Assembly: GCF_902859895.1 (NCBI RefSeq)
Contig: NZ_CADIKM010000004.1
Coordinates: 62,001 to 126,000 of the forward strand
DNA: 64,000 nucleotides
Reading direction: 5' to 3'
From: Pararobbsia alpina
GTDB taxonomy: Bacteria; Pseudomonadota; Gammaproteobacteria; Burkholderiales; Burkholderiaceae
The position numbers were made by a program, and so were the translations under genes. The notes beneath the pieces were generated by a model. The model made no database searches. It saw only the letters and a program-made list of their open reading frames with translations, and was not told the DNA's origin. This document shows, one piece after another, positions 30,397-40,368 of the stretch (position 1 is its first letter; each line of letters opens with the position of its first letter).

Positions 30397-30513
30397 TGCA
30401 GAGGACTAAGCATCGACGAGCCAATACGCTGACACGTAGACCAAGATCGGAGATGCCAGCGCGCGAAGGGGCGGCGAAACCGCTCGCCGCCCCTTTCGCG
30501 CGCCACCCGTTTC

Positions 30514-31725
30514 TCAGAAACGTGTTTCGCGCGCGTGCCGCAGAAAAGTATCGAGCAGCGGCGTGCAGTCGAGCAACTCGGGGCCACCCGCGCTGTGAAA
30601 TTCCGGATGCCACTGCACGCCCATCACGAACGGTGCCTTGCGGTAGCGGATCGATTCGACAATGCCGTCGTCAGCCGACACGGCCTCGATCGAAAGGTCG
30701 CGACCCAACGTCCGGACGGCCTGATGGTGGATCGAGTTGACGAGCGCATCGGCACGCGTGGGGAACATCGACGCAAGCGTCGAGCCCTGCGCGAAATGGA
30801 TCGTATGGCGCAGCCGGTCGTACTCGTCGTTGACGTGAACCACCGCGCTCGGCACGTCGGTCGCGATGTCCTGGTACAAGGTCCCGCCGAACGCGACATT
30901 GATCAACTGGCAGCCGCGGCATACGCCGAGCACCGGCTTGCCGGCCTCGATGAACTCATGCAGTAACTCGAGCTCGTACATATCGCGCACGCGGTCGCCG
31001 GGCCATTCGGGCCGCGTTGCGACATCCGCATAGGATTGCGGCGACACATCGGCGCCCCCCTGCAGCACGAGGCCGTCGAGCTGCTTCGCATAGTCTCGCA
31101 GACGGATATTGCTCGGGTGCAGCATGCCCTGGTGCCCGACTGTCGGAATCATGAACACGAGCACGTCGCGCGACATGACCCAATGCGCGACGGACTCTTC
31201 AAGATACTGGAGCGTCCTGCCACGCAGCCCCTTGGCACCGGGTTCGGGGTGGAAGATCCGCGCCGACACGCCGATGCGCAGGGTCCGCTGCGTAATGCGC
31301 TGCCCCGCACGATCGAACAGGGCACGCGCGCGCGCCGCGAAGATCCGGCCGAATACGGACCAGGCCGAGTCATGGGCCTTCAGATAGGCGGGAGGAACGT
31401 TGGGCGTCGCGGTGCCGCGCATTTGTTCGGCGGCTACAGGGCCGGCCGAATCGCTCGCCGCATCGATCAGGGGGTCGGGCGCAGGGGTCGGCGCAATTGT
31501 CGCCGGGGACGGTGCCAGGCCCGCCTGCGCAGTGGCATCGAAAGGGGACGTCGCGGACTCGGAGCCCGGCGGTGAAGCGAGTCCCGGAGCGAGCCGTGAC
31601 GCGGGCTGTGAACTGGGCGGTGCAACAGGCTGTGAAACAGGCTGTGAGGCCGGCTGCGAAGCGGACTCTGAAGCAGGCTGTGGAGCCGGCGGTGAAGCGG
31701 GCTTCGGCGACTGGGGTTCGCTCAT
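30514..31725 (-). CDS. Class-I glutamine amidotransferase-like hydrolase (PuuD / gamma-glutamyl-GABA hydrolase family) with long disordered N-terminus
   Basis: A 403-residue protein. Residues about 150-400 form a peptidase C26/PuuD domain: nucleophile Cys in VLGVCRGCQLINVAFGG, and the His-Glu pair in GVQWHPEFH. This family hydrolyses gamma-glutamyl-GABA in putrescine catabolism or related gamma-glutamyl amides. The first about 110 residues are Ser/Pro/Gln/Ala-rich with repeated QPxSQP units. The start is ATG at 31725 (MSEPQSPKP). No other putrescine-pathway gene is adjacent, so the substrate is not established. Confidence is high for the fold, moderate for the reaction. Confidence 0.85.
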   Translation of the reverse strand: MSEPQSPKPASPPAPQPASESASQPASQPVSQPVAPPSSQPASRLAPGLASPPGSESATSPFDATAQAGLAPSPATIAPTPAPDPLIDAASDSAGPVAAEQMRGTATPNVPPAYLKAHDSAWSVFGRIFAARARALFDRAGQRITQRTLRIGVSARIFHPEPGAKGLRGRTLQYLEESVAHWVMSRDVLVFMIPTVGHQGMLHPSNIRLRDYAKQLDGLVLQGGADVSPQSYADVATRPEWPGDRVRDMYELELLHEFIEAGKPVLGVCRGCQLINVAFGGTLYQDIATDVPSAVVHVNDEYDRLRHTIHFAQGSTLASMFPTRADALVNSIHHQAVRTLGRDLSIEAVSADDGIVESIRYRKAPFVMGVQWHPEFHSAGGPELLDCTPLLDTFLRHARETRF

Positions 31726-32096
31726 CGTTTGCAATACGGGCGCACAAGGCGCTTGATCGGCTAGGACCGATTCATTATCCGCCAGTCCACCCCCAGCGGC
31801 AAACCTCCCTTTTGCAACTGAACGTTAGCCGTCCGGCCGACGTTCGCGCCCCGCACGATCCGCCCTACAATCGATGCGAACGATGATAGGCCGCCGGGTC
31901 TTTGCGGATGAAACCCATCATGCCGACTTGAGTCGATATACCTTATCGTCCGGTTCGCATCCTGCGGGGTGCCCCTGGGATCCGGCACCTTGAAAACGGG
32001 TCGAAGCAGTATTGCGCCCGGTAAGAACGACCGCTGATCCCGGACGTCGGGCTACAATGAGCCACGCTTTTTGAACGACTGACCGCCTACTCTTCC
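31726..32096. promoter_or_regulatory. Intergenic region upstream of dsbB and of the PuuD-like gene
   Basis: A divergent gap of about 370 bases with no supported gene. A TACAAT -10-like hexamer at about 32054-32059, just upstream of dsbB, is a candidate promoter element, but it has no clear -35. No other pattern was recognised. Confidence 0.3.
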
Positions 32097-32624
32097 ATGA
32101 ACCGTTCTTTCGACGCCTCGTCACGTCTACTCGCCCGCGAGCGCGGCCGCCTGCTCCTGCTTGCGCTCGTGTGCATCGCGCTGGTCGCGGGCGCGCTGTA
32201 CCTGCAGATATTCAAGGGTGAAGACCCCTGCCCGCTCTGTATCCTGCAACGTTACGGCTATCTGCTGATCGCGGTGTTCGCGTTGATCGGCGCGAGCGCA
32301 ACGCGCTGGCGCACGGTCATCGTTTCGGAAGTATTCGTCCTCATCTCAACGCTGTTCGGCATTGCGGTCGCGGGTCGGCATGTCTGGCTCCAGTCCCATC
32401 CGAGCTTCAGTTGCGGTTTCGACAAACTCCAACCGCTCGTCGACAGCTTGCCGCCGGCCAGCTGGCTGCCGCAGGTCTTCAAGGCCGCGGGCCTGTGCGA
32501 AACGCCGTACCCGCCGCTGCTTGGGCTGACACTGCCGCAGTGGTCTCTGGTCGGTTTCCTGCTGGTGCTGCTTGCACTCGTGCGCTCGATGCGGTCCCGC
32601 CGCCGGGAACTCTCCCGCCTCTGA
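32097..32624 (+). CDS. dsbB: Disulfide bond formation protein B
   Basis: A 175-residue inner-membrane protein with four transmembrane helices that reoxidises DsbA and passes electrons to ubiquinone. The first periplasmic loop has the CPLC pair (C45, C48) followed by QRYGY; the second loop has C106 and C134. All four essential cysteines are present and the length is normal. It starts ATG at 32097. The gene is monocistronic. Confidence 0.95.
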   Translation: MNRSFDASSRLLARERGRLLLLALVCIALVAGALYLQIFKGEDPCPLCILQRYGYLLIAVFALIGASATRWRTVIVSEVFVLISTLFGIAVAGRHVWLQSHPSFSCGFDKLQPLVDSLPPASWLPQVFKAAGLCETPYPPLLGLTLPQWSLVGFLLVLLALVRSMRSRRRELSRL

Positions 32625-32682
32625 AGTTCCATGAGGTGAGCCGGTGTCTGGTGTGCCGTTATAGCGCCCCCCAACAAGAGGG

Positions 32683-32724
32683 ATCCACATAGCGCTATCC
32701 ATATAGCCGCATCCACATAACGCG
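32683..32724. repeat. Three tandem copies of a 14-base unit
   Basis: ATCCACATAGCGCT, ATCCATATAGCCGC and ATCCACATAACGCG are arranged head to tail (32683, 32697, 32711). They lie 120-165 bases upstream of xdhA and could hold operator half-sites, but no known regulator motif is recognised. Confidence 0.75.
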
Positions 32725-32846
32725 GATCAGGACTGACCATACTTTCCGCGTCATAGTGGTGCTATGTTTCGGATCATGGATGGCGATCGCCTGCGCAAAT
32801 GCGTGGTGCGCGCCCTGTCCGAAACTCTATCGAGCACGATCCTGAT

Positions 32847-34400
32847 ATGGATACGCACACCATCCGCTACCTTCATCGCGGCGAATACCGCGAAGTCGGC
32901 AACCTCCCCGCCACGCGCACGGTGCTCCAGCATCTGCGTGAAGACCTCCATTGCACGGGCACCAAGGAAGGCTGCGCCGAAGGCGACTGCGGCGCCTGCA
33001 CAGTCGTGGTCGGCGAAGCCGACGGCACGGGCGGCGTCACGCTGCGCGCAGTCAATTCGTGCATCCAGTTCCTGCCCACGCTCGACGGCCGTGCGCTCTT
33101 CACGGTCGAAGACCTGCGGCGCGCCGACGGCTCGCTGCACCCGGTGCAGCAGGCGATGGTCGACTGCCATGGCTCGCAGTGCGGCTTCTGCACGCCTGGC
33201 TTCGTGATGTCGATGTGGGCGCTCTACCAGGACCAGGATCCGGCAGCGGGCGCACCGACCCGGCAGGAGATCGATGAAGCGCTCGCGGGCAATCTGTGCC
33301 GCTGCACCGGCTATCGGCCGATCATCGCGGCAGCCCAGGCCATGGTCGATTACGTGCCTCAGCCCGGCGACCGGCTCGATCGCAAAGCGCTCGCCAAACG
33401 GCTCGGCGCCTTGCGCCGCGACGACACGTTCGAATATCCGTTCGTCGACCTGGCCGGCGCGAGCCGCCGCTTTTTCGCCCCGCGCTCACTCGACGAATTC
33501 GCGCGTCTGCGCGCCGCCCACCCCGAGGCACGCGTGCTCGCCGGCAGCACCGATCTCGGCCTGTGGGTCACCAAGCAGTTCCGTGAGCTCGGCGACATCC
33601 TGTATATCGGCAACGTTGCCGAACTCCGCGACATCGAGGCCGACGGCGAGGTGCTGACGATCGGCGCCGCGGCGAGCCTGCAGGAGGCGTTTGCGGCAAT
33701 CGCGACCGACTACCCTGAGGTCGCCGAAATTTGGCAACGCTTTGCGTCGGTGCCGATCCGCAATGCGGGAACGCTAGGCGGCAATGTCGCGAACGGCTCG
33801 CCGATCGGCGATTCGATGCCGGCGTTGATCGCGCTCGGCGCGCAGGTCGTGCTCCGCGAAGGCACGCGCAGCCGCACCATGCCGCTCGACGCGTTTTATC
33901 TCGGCTACCAGAAGACCGCCCTGAACCCCGGTGAATTCATCGCGGCAATCGGTGTCCCGCGCCCCACGCAGGACCTGAGCTTCCGCACCTACAAGCTCTC
34001 GAAACGCTACGACTCCGATATCTCGGCAGTCTGCGCCGCGTTTGCGATCCATCTGTCGAACGGCCACATCAGCTCGGCGCGCATTGCCTTCGGTGGCATG
34101 GCGGCCACACCGAAACGCGCGGCTGCGGCCGAGGCCGCGCTGATAGGCGCACAATGGTCGGAACAGGCGGCGCGTGCCGCGATGGATGCACTCGCGGTGG
34201 ACTACCAGCCGCTGACCGACATGCGGGCATCGGATCGCTATCGGGCCAAGACTGCGCGTAACCTGCTCTATCGCTTCTGGCTCGAAACACGTGAGGAGAA
34301 GCCGCTGGACATGGCCAACGTCAATGTGTTTACCCCCATTTTCACGTCGGCGTCCAGTGCGGAGCCCGGCACGGAGCCCGGCGCGGCGACATCCGCTTAA
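32847..34400 (+). CDS. xdhA: Xanthine dehydrogenase small subunit (2Fe-2S and FAD)
   Basis: A 517-residue subunit. Residues 1-165 carry two [2Fe-2S] clusters: the plant-type cluster around CTGTKEGCAEGDCGAC and the second around CGFCTPGF and NLCRCTGYRP. Residues about 190-380 are the FAD domain (LAGSTDLGLWV and PIRNAGTLGGNVANGSPIGD), with the C-terminal CO-dehydrogenase flavoprotein domain after it. The start is MDTHTIRYLHRGEY; upstream ATGs are in nonconserved sequence. It passes electrons from the molybdenum subunit to NAD+. First gene of the purine operon. Confidence 0.96.
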   Translation: MDTHTIRYLHRGEYREVGNLPATRTVLQHLREDLHCTGTKEGCAEGDCGACTVVVGEADGTGGVTLRAVNSCIQFLPTLDGRALFTVEDLRRADGSLHPVQQAMVDCHGSQCGFCTPGFVMSMWALYQDQDPAAGAPTRQEIDEALAGNLCRCTGYRPIIAAAQAMVDYVPQPGDRLDRKALAKRLGALRRDDTFEYPFVDLAGASRRFFAPRSLDEFARLRAAHPEARVLAGSTDLGLWVTKQFRELGDILYIGNVAELRDIEADGEVLTIGAAASLQEAFAAIATDYPEVAEIWQRFASVPIRNAGTLGGNVANGSPIGDSMPALIALGAQVVLREGTRSRTMPLDAFYLGYQKTALNPGEFIAAIGVPRPTQDLSFRTYKLSKRYDSDISAVCAAFAIHLSNGHISSARIAFGGMAATPKRAAAAEAALIGAQWSEQAARAAMDALAVDYQPLTDMRASDRYRAKTARNLLYRFWLETREEKPLDMANVNVFTPIFTSASSAEPGTEPGAATSA

Positions 34401-34432
34401 TCGCTCCCGAGCGCCATAGCGAAGGAGAAGTC

Positions 34433-36880
34433 ATGAATCAGCAACACGAAGCATTCTTCACCGAACCGGCAGTGGCCGGCCTGGTTGCGACCCCGTCGAT
34501 CGGCGCGAGCCGGCCGCACGAATCGGCGCAGCTGCACGTCGCGGGCGAGGCGGCCTACACCGACGACATCATCGAACTCCAGGGCACCTTGCACGCCGCA
34601 CTTGGCCTGTCCAAGCACGCGCATGCGAAGATCCTCTCGATCGATCTCGAGCGGGTCCGACGCGCGCCCGGCGTGATCGCCGTGCTGAGCGCCGCGGACA
34701 TTCCCGGCCTCAATGATTGCGGCCCGATCCTTCACGACGATCCGGTGCTGGCCGACGGCCTCGTCCAATTCCTCGGCCAGCCGGTCTTCGCGGTCATCGC
34801 CGAGACGCAGGATCTGGCCCGTCGCGCTGCCCAGCTCGCGCAGCATGACGACGTGATCCGCTACGAACCGCTCGAGGCCGTGCTGACCACGCGCGAAGCC
34901 CGTGCCCGCGAGCAGTATGTGGTGCCGCCAATGCATCTGGTGCGCGGCGAACCGGACCGCCGGATCGCCGAGGCACCCTACCGGCTCACCGGCGAGTTCG
35001 AAGTCGGCGGCCAGGAACAGTTCTACCTCGAAGGCCAGATCGCCTACGCGGTGCCCAAGGAAGGCGACAGCATGCATGTCTGGTCGTCGACCCAGCACCC
35101 GAGCGAAATGCAGCACGTGATCGCGCACGTGCTCGATGTGCCGAACCATGCGGTGCTCGTCGAGTGCCGGCGCATGGGCGGCGGCTTCGGCGGCAAGGAA
35201 TCGCAATCGGCGCTGTTCGCGGCGGTCGCGGCACTCGCCGCCCACAAGCTGCGCCGCCCGGTCAAGCTGCGCGCCGACCGCGACGACGACTTCATGATCA
35301 CCGGCAAGCGGCACGACGCATGGTATCGCTATGAGGCCGGCATTGATTCGCAGGGCCGGCTGCTCGGCGCGCGCGTCGAGATCGCCCTGCGCGCGGGGTT
35401 TTCGGCGGATCTATCGGGCGCGGTCGCGACGCGCGCGCTCTGTCATTTCGACAACGCCTACTACCTGTCGGACGTCGATATCCTCTCGCTCGCCTGCAAG
35501 ACCAACACGCAGTCGAACACGGCCTTTCGCGGTTTCGGCGGCCCCCAGGGCGCGCTCGTGATGGAGGTGATCCTCGACGCGATCGCACGCAAGCTCGGCC
35601 GCGATCCGCTCGAAGTCCGCCAGCTCAACTACTACGGCACGGCCGATCGCAACGTCACGCCGTACGGCCAGACCGTCGAGGACAATGTCATCGCGCCGCT
35701 GACCGACGAACTCGTCGCCACGAGCGAATACCGGACGCGCCGCGCGGAGATCGCCGACTACAACCGCGACAGCCCGGTACTCAAGCGCGGCCTCGCATTG
35801 ACACCCGTCAAGTTCGGCATTTCGTTCAACGTGCCGCACCTGAACCAGGCCGGCGCGCTCGTGCATGTCTATCGCGACGGCTCCGCGCTCGTCAATCACG
35901 GCGGCACCGAGATGGGTCAGGGGCTCAACACGAAGGTCGCGCAGGTCGTCGCCCATACGCTCGGGATCGACCTGCTGCGCGTGCGCGTCACCGCGACCGA
36001 TACCAGCAAGGTCGCCAACACCTCGGCAACCGCCGCCTCGACGGGCAGCGACCTCAATGGCAAGGCGGCCGAAGCCGCCGCCCTCACGATTCGCGAACGC
36101 CTCGCCGCCTTCGCCGCCAGGACCTATGGAGGCGAACCCCGGGCCGTGGAATTCCGCGACGGCATGGTCCATGCGAACGGACATGAAATCGCATTCCGCA
36201 CCCTGATCGAAGGTGCGTACCTGGCGCGCGTACAGTTGTGGTCCGACGGCTTCTATGCGACACCGAAAGTCCACTGGAACGCGAAGACACTGACCGGCTC
36301 GCCGTTCTACTACTTCGCTTACGGCGCCGCACTCTCCGAAGTCATCGTCGACACCCTGACCGGCGAGTGGAAGCTGCTGCGCGCCGACGTGCTCTACGAC
36401 GCGGGCCGTTCGATCAATCCCGCGATCGACATCGGCCAGGTCGAGGGCGCCTTCATCCAGGGCATGGGCTGGCTGACGACCGAGGAACTCTGGTGGAACA
36501 AGGATGGCCGGCTCATGACGCATGCGCCGTCGACCTACAAGATTCCCGCGATCAGCGACTGTCCCGACGCCTTCCACGTGAAGCTGTTCGATAACGAGAA
36601 TGTCGAGCCGAGCGTGTTCCGCTCGAAGGCCGTCGGCGAGCCGCCGCTGCTCCTGCCTTTTTCCGTCTTTCTCGCGATTCGCGATGCGGTCGCGGCGACC
36701 TCGTCCGACCCGACATGCGTGCCGCCGCTGCGCGCGCCCGCGACACCGGAAGCGATTCTCGACGCGATCGATGCGGTAGCCGACGGCATCAGCGCCGTCG
36801 AAATCCAGGCCAATGCGCTCGCCGCGCCGGCCGAGAGCGAGGGTGCGATCATGGCGACGCTCGATACGGCAGGCAGGTAG
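34433..36880 (+). CDS. xdhB: Xanthine dehydrogenase molybdenum-binding subunit
   Basis: An 815-residue molybdopterin subunit that hydroxylates hypoxanthine to xanthine and urate. Pterin and Mo-site phrases include MGGGFGGKESQ, TAFRGFGGPQG and GGTEMGQGLNTK, and the catalytic glutamate is in KAVGEPPLLLPFS near residue 735. Substrate-binding FRGFGG is conserved as in XDH rather than aldehyde oxidase. It begins after GAAGGAGAAGTC, 32 bases after xdhA, and ends five bases before xdhC. Confidence 0.96.
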   Translation: MNQQHEAFFTEPAVAGLVATPSIGASRPHESAQLHVAGEAAYTDDIIELQGTLHAALGLSKHAHAKILSIDLERVRRAPGVIAVLSAADIPGLNDCGPILHDDPVLADGLVQFLGQPVFAVIAETQDLARRAAQLAQHDDVIRYEPLEAVLTTREARAREQYVVPPMHLVRGEPDRRIAEAPYRLTGEFEVGGQEQFYLEGQIAYAVPKEGDSMHVWSSTQHPSEMQHVIAHVLDVPNHAVLVECRRMGGGFGGKESQSALFAAVAALAAHKLRRPVKLRADRDDDFMITGKRHDAWYRYEAGIDSQGRLLGARVEIALRAGFSADLSGAVATRALCHFDNAYYLSDVDILSLACKTNTQSNTAFRGFGGPQGALVMEVILDAIARKLGRDPLEVRQLNYYGTADRNVTPYGQTVEDNVIAPLTDELVATSEYRTRRAEIADYNRDSPVLKRGLALTPVKFGISFNVPHLNQAGALVHVYRDGSALVNHGGTEMGQGLNTKVAQVVAHTLGIDLLRVRVTATDTSKVANTSATAASTGSDLNGKAAEAAALTIRERLAAFAARTYGGEPRAVEFRDGMVHANGHEIAFRTLIEGAYLARVQLWSDGFYATPKVHWNAKTLTGSPFYYFAYGAALSEVIVDTLTGEWKLLRADVLYDAGRSINPAIDIGQVEGAFIQGMGWLTTEELWWNKDGRLMTHAPSTYKIPAISDCPDAFHVKLFDNENVEPSVFRSKAVGEPPLLLPFSVFLAIRDAVAATSSDPTCVPPLRAPATPEAILDAIDAVADGISAVEIQANALAAPAESEGAIMATLDTAGR

Positions 36881-36885
36881 TCGAG

Positions 36886-37893
36886 ATGGAACGCTGGCTC
36901 CAGGCGCTCCTTGGCACCCTCGCACACGGCGACGCCGTCGTGCTGGTGACGGTCGCGCGCGCCGAGGGCTCAGTGCCGCGCGATGCGGGAACCAAGATGG
37001 TCGTTACGCGCGACAGCGTGAGTGACACGATCGGCGGCGGCCACCTCGAATGGAAGGCGATCGAGATCGCGCGCCAGGTGCTGCGCGACGGTTCGCACGG
37101 GCATATCGAGATCAATCGGCGCCTCGAACGGCTGTCGCTCGGCCCGAGCCTCGGCCAATGCTGCGGCGGCGCGGTTACGCTGTCGTTCGAACGCCTGACG
37201 ATTGCCGATCTCGGCTGGGTCAAGACCTTGTCCAAGCGGCTCGCCGCAGGACAGGCGACGGTGCGCAGCGTGTCCTTCGACTCGACCCTGCCGGTGATGA
37301 TCAGCGATCCCGAGCCCGGTTGCGAGACTGCCGATTGCCTGCTCTGGAGCGGCGATTCGAGCGGCCCGCTGCTGACCGAGACGATCGCGATCGACACCTT
37401 TCATGTCGTGCTGTTCGGCGCGGGCCATGTCGGCACCGCGCTCGTCGAGGTGCTCAAGACCCTGCGCTGCACGATCCATTGGGTCGATGTGCGCGACGCG
37501 CAATTTCCGCGACTCGATATGACACAGTATCCTTCGTTGAAGGTCGAACCGAACGACGCACCCGAGCAGGTCGTCGACGACGCGCCGCCGGGCACGTATT
37601 TCCTCGTGATGACACATAGTCATCCGCTCGACCAGTCGCTCTCGGAGCGTATCCTGCGGCGGGGCGACTATGCGTATTTCGGGCTGATCGGCTCGCATAC
37701 CAAGCGCAAGCAGTTCGAGCACCGGCTCGCCGCGCGCGGGATCGACCCGCAGCAGCTCGCCAAAATGACCTGCCCGATCGGCGTGCCGGGAGTCGTCGAC
37801 AAGGCGCCCGAGTCGATCGCGATCGCAGTGGCCACGCAGTTGCTGCAGGTCGTCGATACGCGCATCAAAAGCGCCCGCCCGGCTCTCGCGTGA
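36886..37893 (+). CDS. xdhC: Xanthine dehydrogenase accessory protein (molybdenum cofactor sulfuration/insertion)
   Basis: A 335-residue protein. The N-terminal XdhC domain has EGSVPRDAGTKMVV and GGGHLEWKAIE and the conserved GQCCGGA. The C-terminal Rossmann domain has FGAGHVGTAL and GLIGSHTKRKQF. XdhC binds Moco, promotes its sulfuration and delivers it to XdhB. The start is ATG at 36886, five bases after the xdhB stop. The frame is open upstream inside xdhB, but that part is a shadow. Confidence 0.93.
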   Translation: MERWLQALLGTLAHGDAVVLVTVARAEGSVPRDAGTKMVVTRDSVSDTIGGGHLEWKAIEIARQVLRDGSHGHIEINRRLERLSLGPSLGQCCGGAVTLSFERLTIADLGWVKTLSKRLAAGQATVRSVSFDSTLPVMISDPEPGCETADCLLWSGDSSGPLLTETIAIDTFHVVLFGAGHVGTALVEVLKTLRCTIHWVDVRDAQFPRLDMTQYPSLKVEPNDAPEQVVDDAPPGTYFLVMTHSHPLDQSLSERILRRGDYAYFGLIGSHTKRKQFEHRLAARGIDPQQLAKMTCPIGVPGVVDKAPESIAIAVATQLLQVVDTRIKSARPALA

Positions 37894-37929
37894 GACTGGA
37901 ACACGACATCAATATTGGCGGACTCGCAC

Positions 37930-38955
37930 ATGGAACAGGCACTCCTGAACAAGATTCTCAAGGCTCCCAAGGCGGAGCTGCACATGCACATCGAGGGGTC
38001 GCTCGAGCCCGAGCAGATCTTCGCGTTCGCCCGGCGCAACAAGGTGAAGCTCGCCTACGACTCGGTCGAGGCGCTGCGCGCGGCCTATGCGTTTACCGAT
38101 CTCCAGTCCTTTCTCGACATCTATTACGCCGGCGCGAGCGTGCTGCTCAAGGCGGACGACTTCTACGAAATGACACGCGCTTATCTCGACCGCGCGCGTG
38201 CCGACAACGTCATCCATACCGAACTGTTCTTCGATCCGCAGACCCATACGGAACGCGGCGTGCCGGTGCAGGCGGTGGTCGAAGGCATTGAAGCGGCGAT
38301 GGCCGATGTCGAGCGCGAGCACGGCCTGACGAGCAAGCTGATCCTGTGCTTCCTGCGTCACCTGCCCGAGCAAGCGGCCCTGGCCGCCTTCAAGGACGCG
38401 CTACCGATGTTCGAACGCTACGGCGACCGCCTGGTCGGCATCGGCCTCGATTCGTCGGAGCGCAACCACCCCCCGTCAAGTTTCGCTCGCGTATTTGGCA
38501 AGGCGCGCGATCGCGGCCTGCGCCTCGTCGCCCACGCGGGCGAGGAAGGTCCGCCCGCCTATATCCACGAGGCGCTCGATATCCTGCGCGTCGAGCGGAT
38601 CGACCATGGCGTACGCAGCATCGAAGACCCGGCGCTCGTCAAGCGCCTCGCCGACGCGCGGATCGCATTGACCGTCTGCCCCTTGTCGAACCTCAAGCTC
38701 ATGGTGTTCGACGACATGAAGAACCATTCGCTGAAGACGCTGCTCGATGCAGGTGTCGCCGTGACGGTGAACTCCGACGATCCGGCCTATTTCGGCGGCT
38801 ACGTGAACGACAACTATGTCGCAGTCGCCGAAGCGCTCGAACTCGGCGAGCAGGATCTCTACGCCCTCGCGCGCAACAGCCTCGAGGCCTCGTTCGTCGA
38901 TGCCCCGCAACGCCGGGCCATGATCGGCAAGCTCGACGCCTACTGGCAAGGCTGA
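37930..38955 (+). CDS. Probable adenine deaminase (adenosine deaminase-like family)
   Basis: A 341-residue zinc amidohydrolase. Metal and active-site elements: HMHIEGSLEPE (residues about 18-28), HAGEE, the HG of RIDHGVRS and the SDDP of NSDDPAYFGGY. Phrases such as ELFFDPQTHTERG, GLDSSERNHPPSSF and HIEG (rather than HLDG) are those of bacterial/fungal adenine deaminases of this fold, not of true adenosine deaminases. That fits its operon position between xdhC and guaD: adenine would be converted to hypoxanthine for XdhAB. The start used is ATG 37930; TTG at 37915 is an alternative. Automatic annotation would probably say adenosine deaminase. Confidence 0.85.
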   Translation: MEQALLNKILKAPKAELHMHIEGSLEPEQIFAFARRNKVKLAYDSVEALRAAYAFTDLQSFLDIYYAGASVLLKADDFYEMTRAYLDRARADNVIHTELFFDPQTHTERGVPVQAVVEGIEAAMADVEREHGLTSKLILCFLRHLPEQAALAAFKDALPMFERYGDRLVGIGLDSSERNHPPSSFARVFGKARDRGLRLVAHAGEEGPPAYIHEALDILRVERIDHGVRSIEDPALVKRLADARIALTVCPLSNLKLMVFDDMKNHSLKTLLDAGVAVTVNSDDPAYFGGYVNDNYVAVAEALELGEQDLYALARNSLEASFVDAPQRRAMIGKLDAYWQG

Positions 38956-38956
38956 G

Positions 38957-40267
38957 ATGGCCAAGCCGCCTTCGACAGAGGCCGCCTATCGCGCGCGGCT
39001 GCTGAGCTTTCGTGCCGATCCGGCCGACGACGAACGCGCCGCCCTCTATTTCGAGGATGGATTGCTCGTGGTCGACGCGCAAGGCAAGGTCGCCGCCTTC
39101 GGTGAGCACGCGCAGCTCCGGCCGACCCTCGACGAGGCCACGCCGGTCCATGAAATGGGCGACAAACTGATCGTGCCGGGCTTCATCGATTCGCATCTGC
39201 ACTACCCGCAGACCGAGATGATTGCCTCGCCCGCCTCGGGACTGCTGCCCTGGCTCGAGAACTGGACCTTCCCGGCCGAGGGCCGCTTCGGCAATGAAGC
39301 CCATGCGGCCGATGTCGCGCGTTTCTTTGTCGATCAGTTGCTTGCCAACGGCACGACGACCGCGCTCGTCTATTGCAGCGTGCATCGCGAGTCTGCCGAC
39401 GCACTGTTTGCCGAGGCCGATGCGCGCAATCTGCGTATGGTCGCGGGCAAGGTGCTGATGGACCGGCATTGCCCCCCTTATCTGCGCGATACCGCGGAGT
39501 CGGGCTATCGCGACAGCACCGCGCTGATCGAGCGCTGGCACGGGCATGGCCGCCAGATGTATGCGCTTACGCCGCGTTTCGCACCGACCTCGACCGAGGC
39601 GCAGCTTGAAGCCTGCCGGACGATCGCGCGCGAGCATCCGGACATCTTCATCCAGAGCCATGTCGCCGAAAACCAGGACGAAGTGAAATGGGCCGCGGAA
39701 CTGTTCCCGAACCGCCGCAGCTATCTCGACGTCTATGAACACTACGAGCTGCTGCGCCCGCGTGCCGTCTACGGGCACTGTATCCATCTCGACCATGAGG
39801 ACCGCCGGCGCATGGCCGCGACGCGTGCGATCGCCGCGCACTGCCCGACCTCGAACCTGTTTCTCGGCAGCGGGCTGTTCGATTTCGACGCTGCCGCCGC
39901 GGCGCGCATGCCGGTGACGCTGGCGACCGATGTCGGCGGGGGTACGTCGTTCTCGATGCTCCAGACGATGAATGAGGGCCATAAGGTCGCGCGGATGGGC
40001 GGACATCATTTGAGCGCGATGCGCATGTTCTATCTGGCGACGACGGGGGCCGCGCGCGCACTCGATCTCGATGCCTTCATCGGCACGCTCGCCCCCGGTT
40101 CCGAAGCGGATTTCATCGTGCTCGACCCGGCAGCGACGCCGTTGATGGCACGCCGTTCCGCGCAGGCGGAGGCGCTCGAGGATTTGCTGTTCGCGCTGGC
40201 AATGCTCGGCGACGACCGGACGGTCGCCGCGAGCTACTCAATGGGACACTGCGTGCACCGGAGGTGA
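38957..40267 (+). CDS. guaD: Guanine deaminase
   Basis: A 436-residue amidohydrolase converting guanine to xanthine. Zinc-binding HLH is in GFIDSHLHYPQTEM (about residues 76-89); the family phrases TPRFAPT, HVAEN, YGHCIHL and the metal Asp in TDVGGGTSFSML are present. The ATG lies one base after the stop of the adenine deaminase gene, so translation is coupled. With xdhABC it forms a purine base degradation set. No uricase or allantoin genes are in the window. A 101-base gap separates it from the convergent efflux genes. Confidence 0.95.
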   Translation: MAKPPSTEAAYRARLLSFRADPADDERAALYFEDGLLVVDAQGKVAAFGEHAQLRPTLDEATPVHEMGDKLIVPGFIDSHLHYPQTEMIASPASGLLPWLENWTFPAEGRFGNEAHAADVARFFVDQLLANGTTTALVYCSVHRESADALFAEADARNLRMVAGKVLMDRHCPPYLRDTAESGYRDSTALIERWHGHGRQMYALTPRFAPTSTEAQLEACRTIAREHPDIFIQSHVAENQDEVKWAAELFPNRRSYLDVYEHYELLRPRAVYGHCIHLDHEDRRRMAATRAIAAHCPTSNLFLGSGLFDFDAAAAARMPVTLATDVGGGTSFSMLQTMNEGHKVARMGGHHLSAMRMFYLATTGAARALDLDAFIGTLAPGSEADFIVLDPAATPLMARRSAQAEALEDLLFALAMLGDDRTVAASYSMGHCVHRR

Positions 40268-40368
40268 CGTGGAGCGAGCCGGAGTCCATCCCGCGGGACT
40301 TATCTCCGGCCTCCTCCATACCCCCTGCCCCTCGACTTCGACCCAAGCATCGACCCGGGGCATCCACC

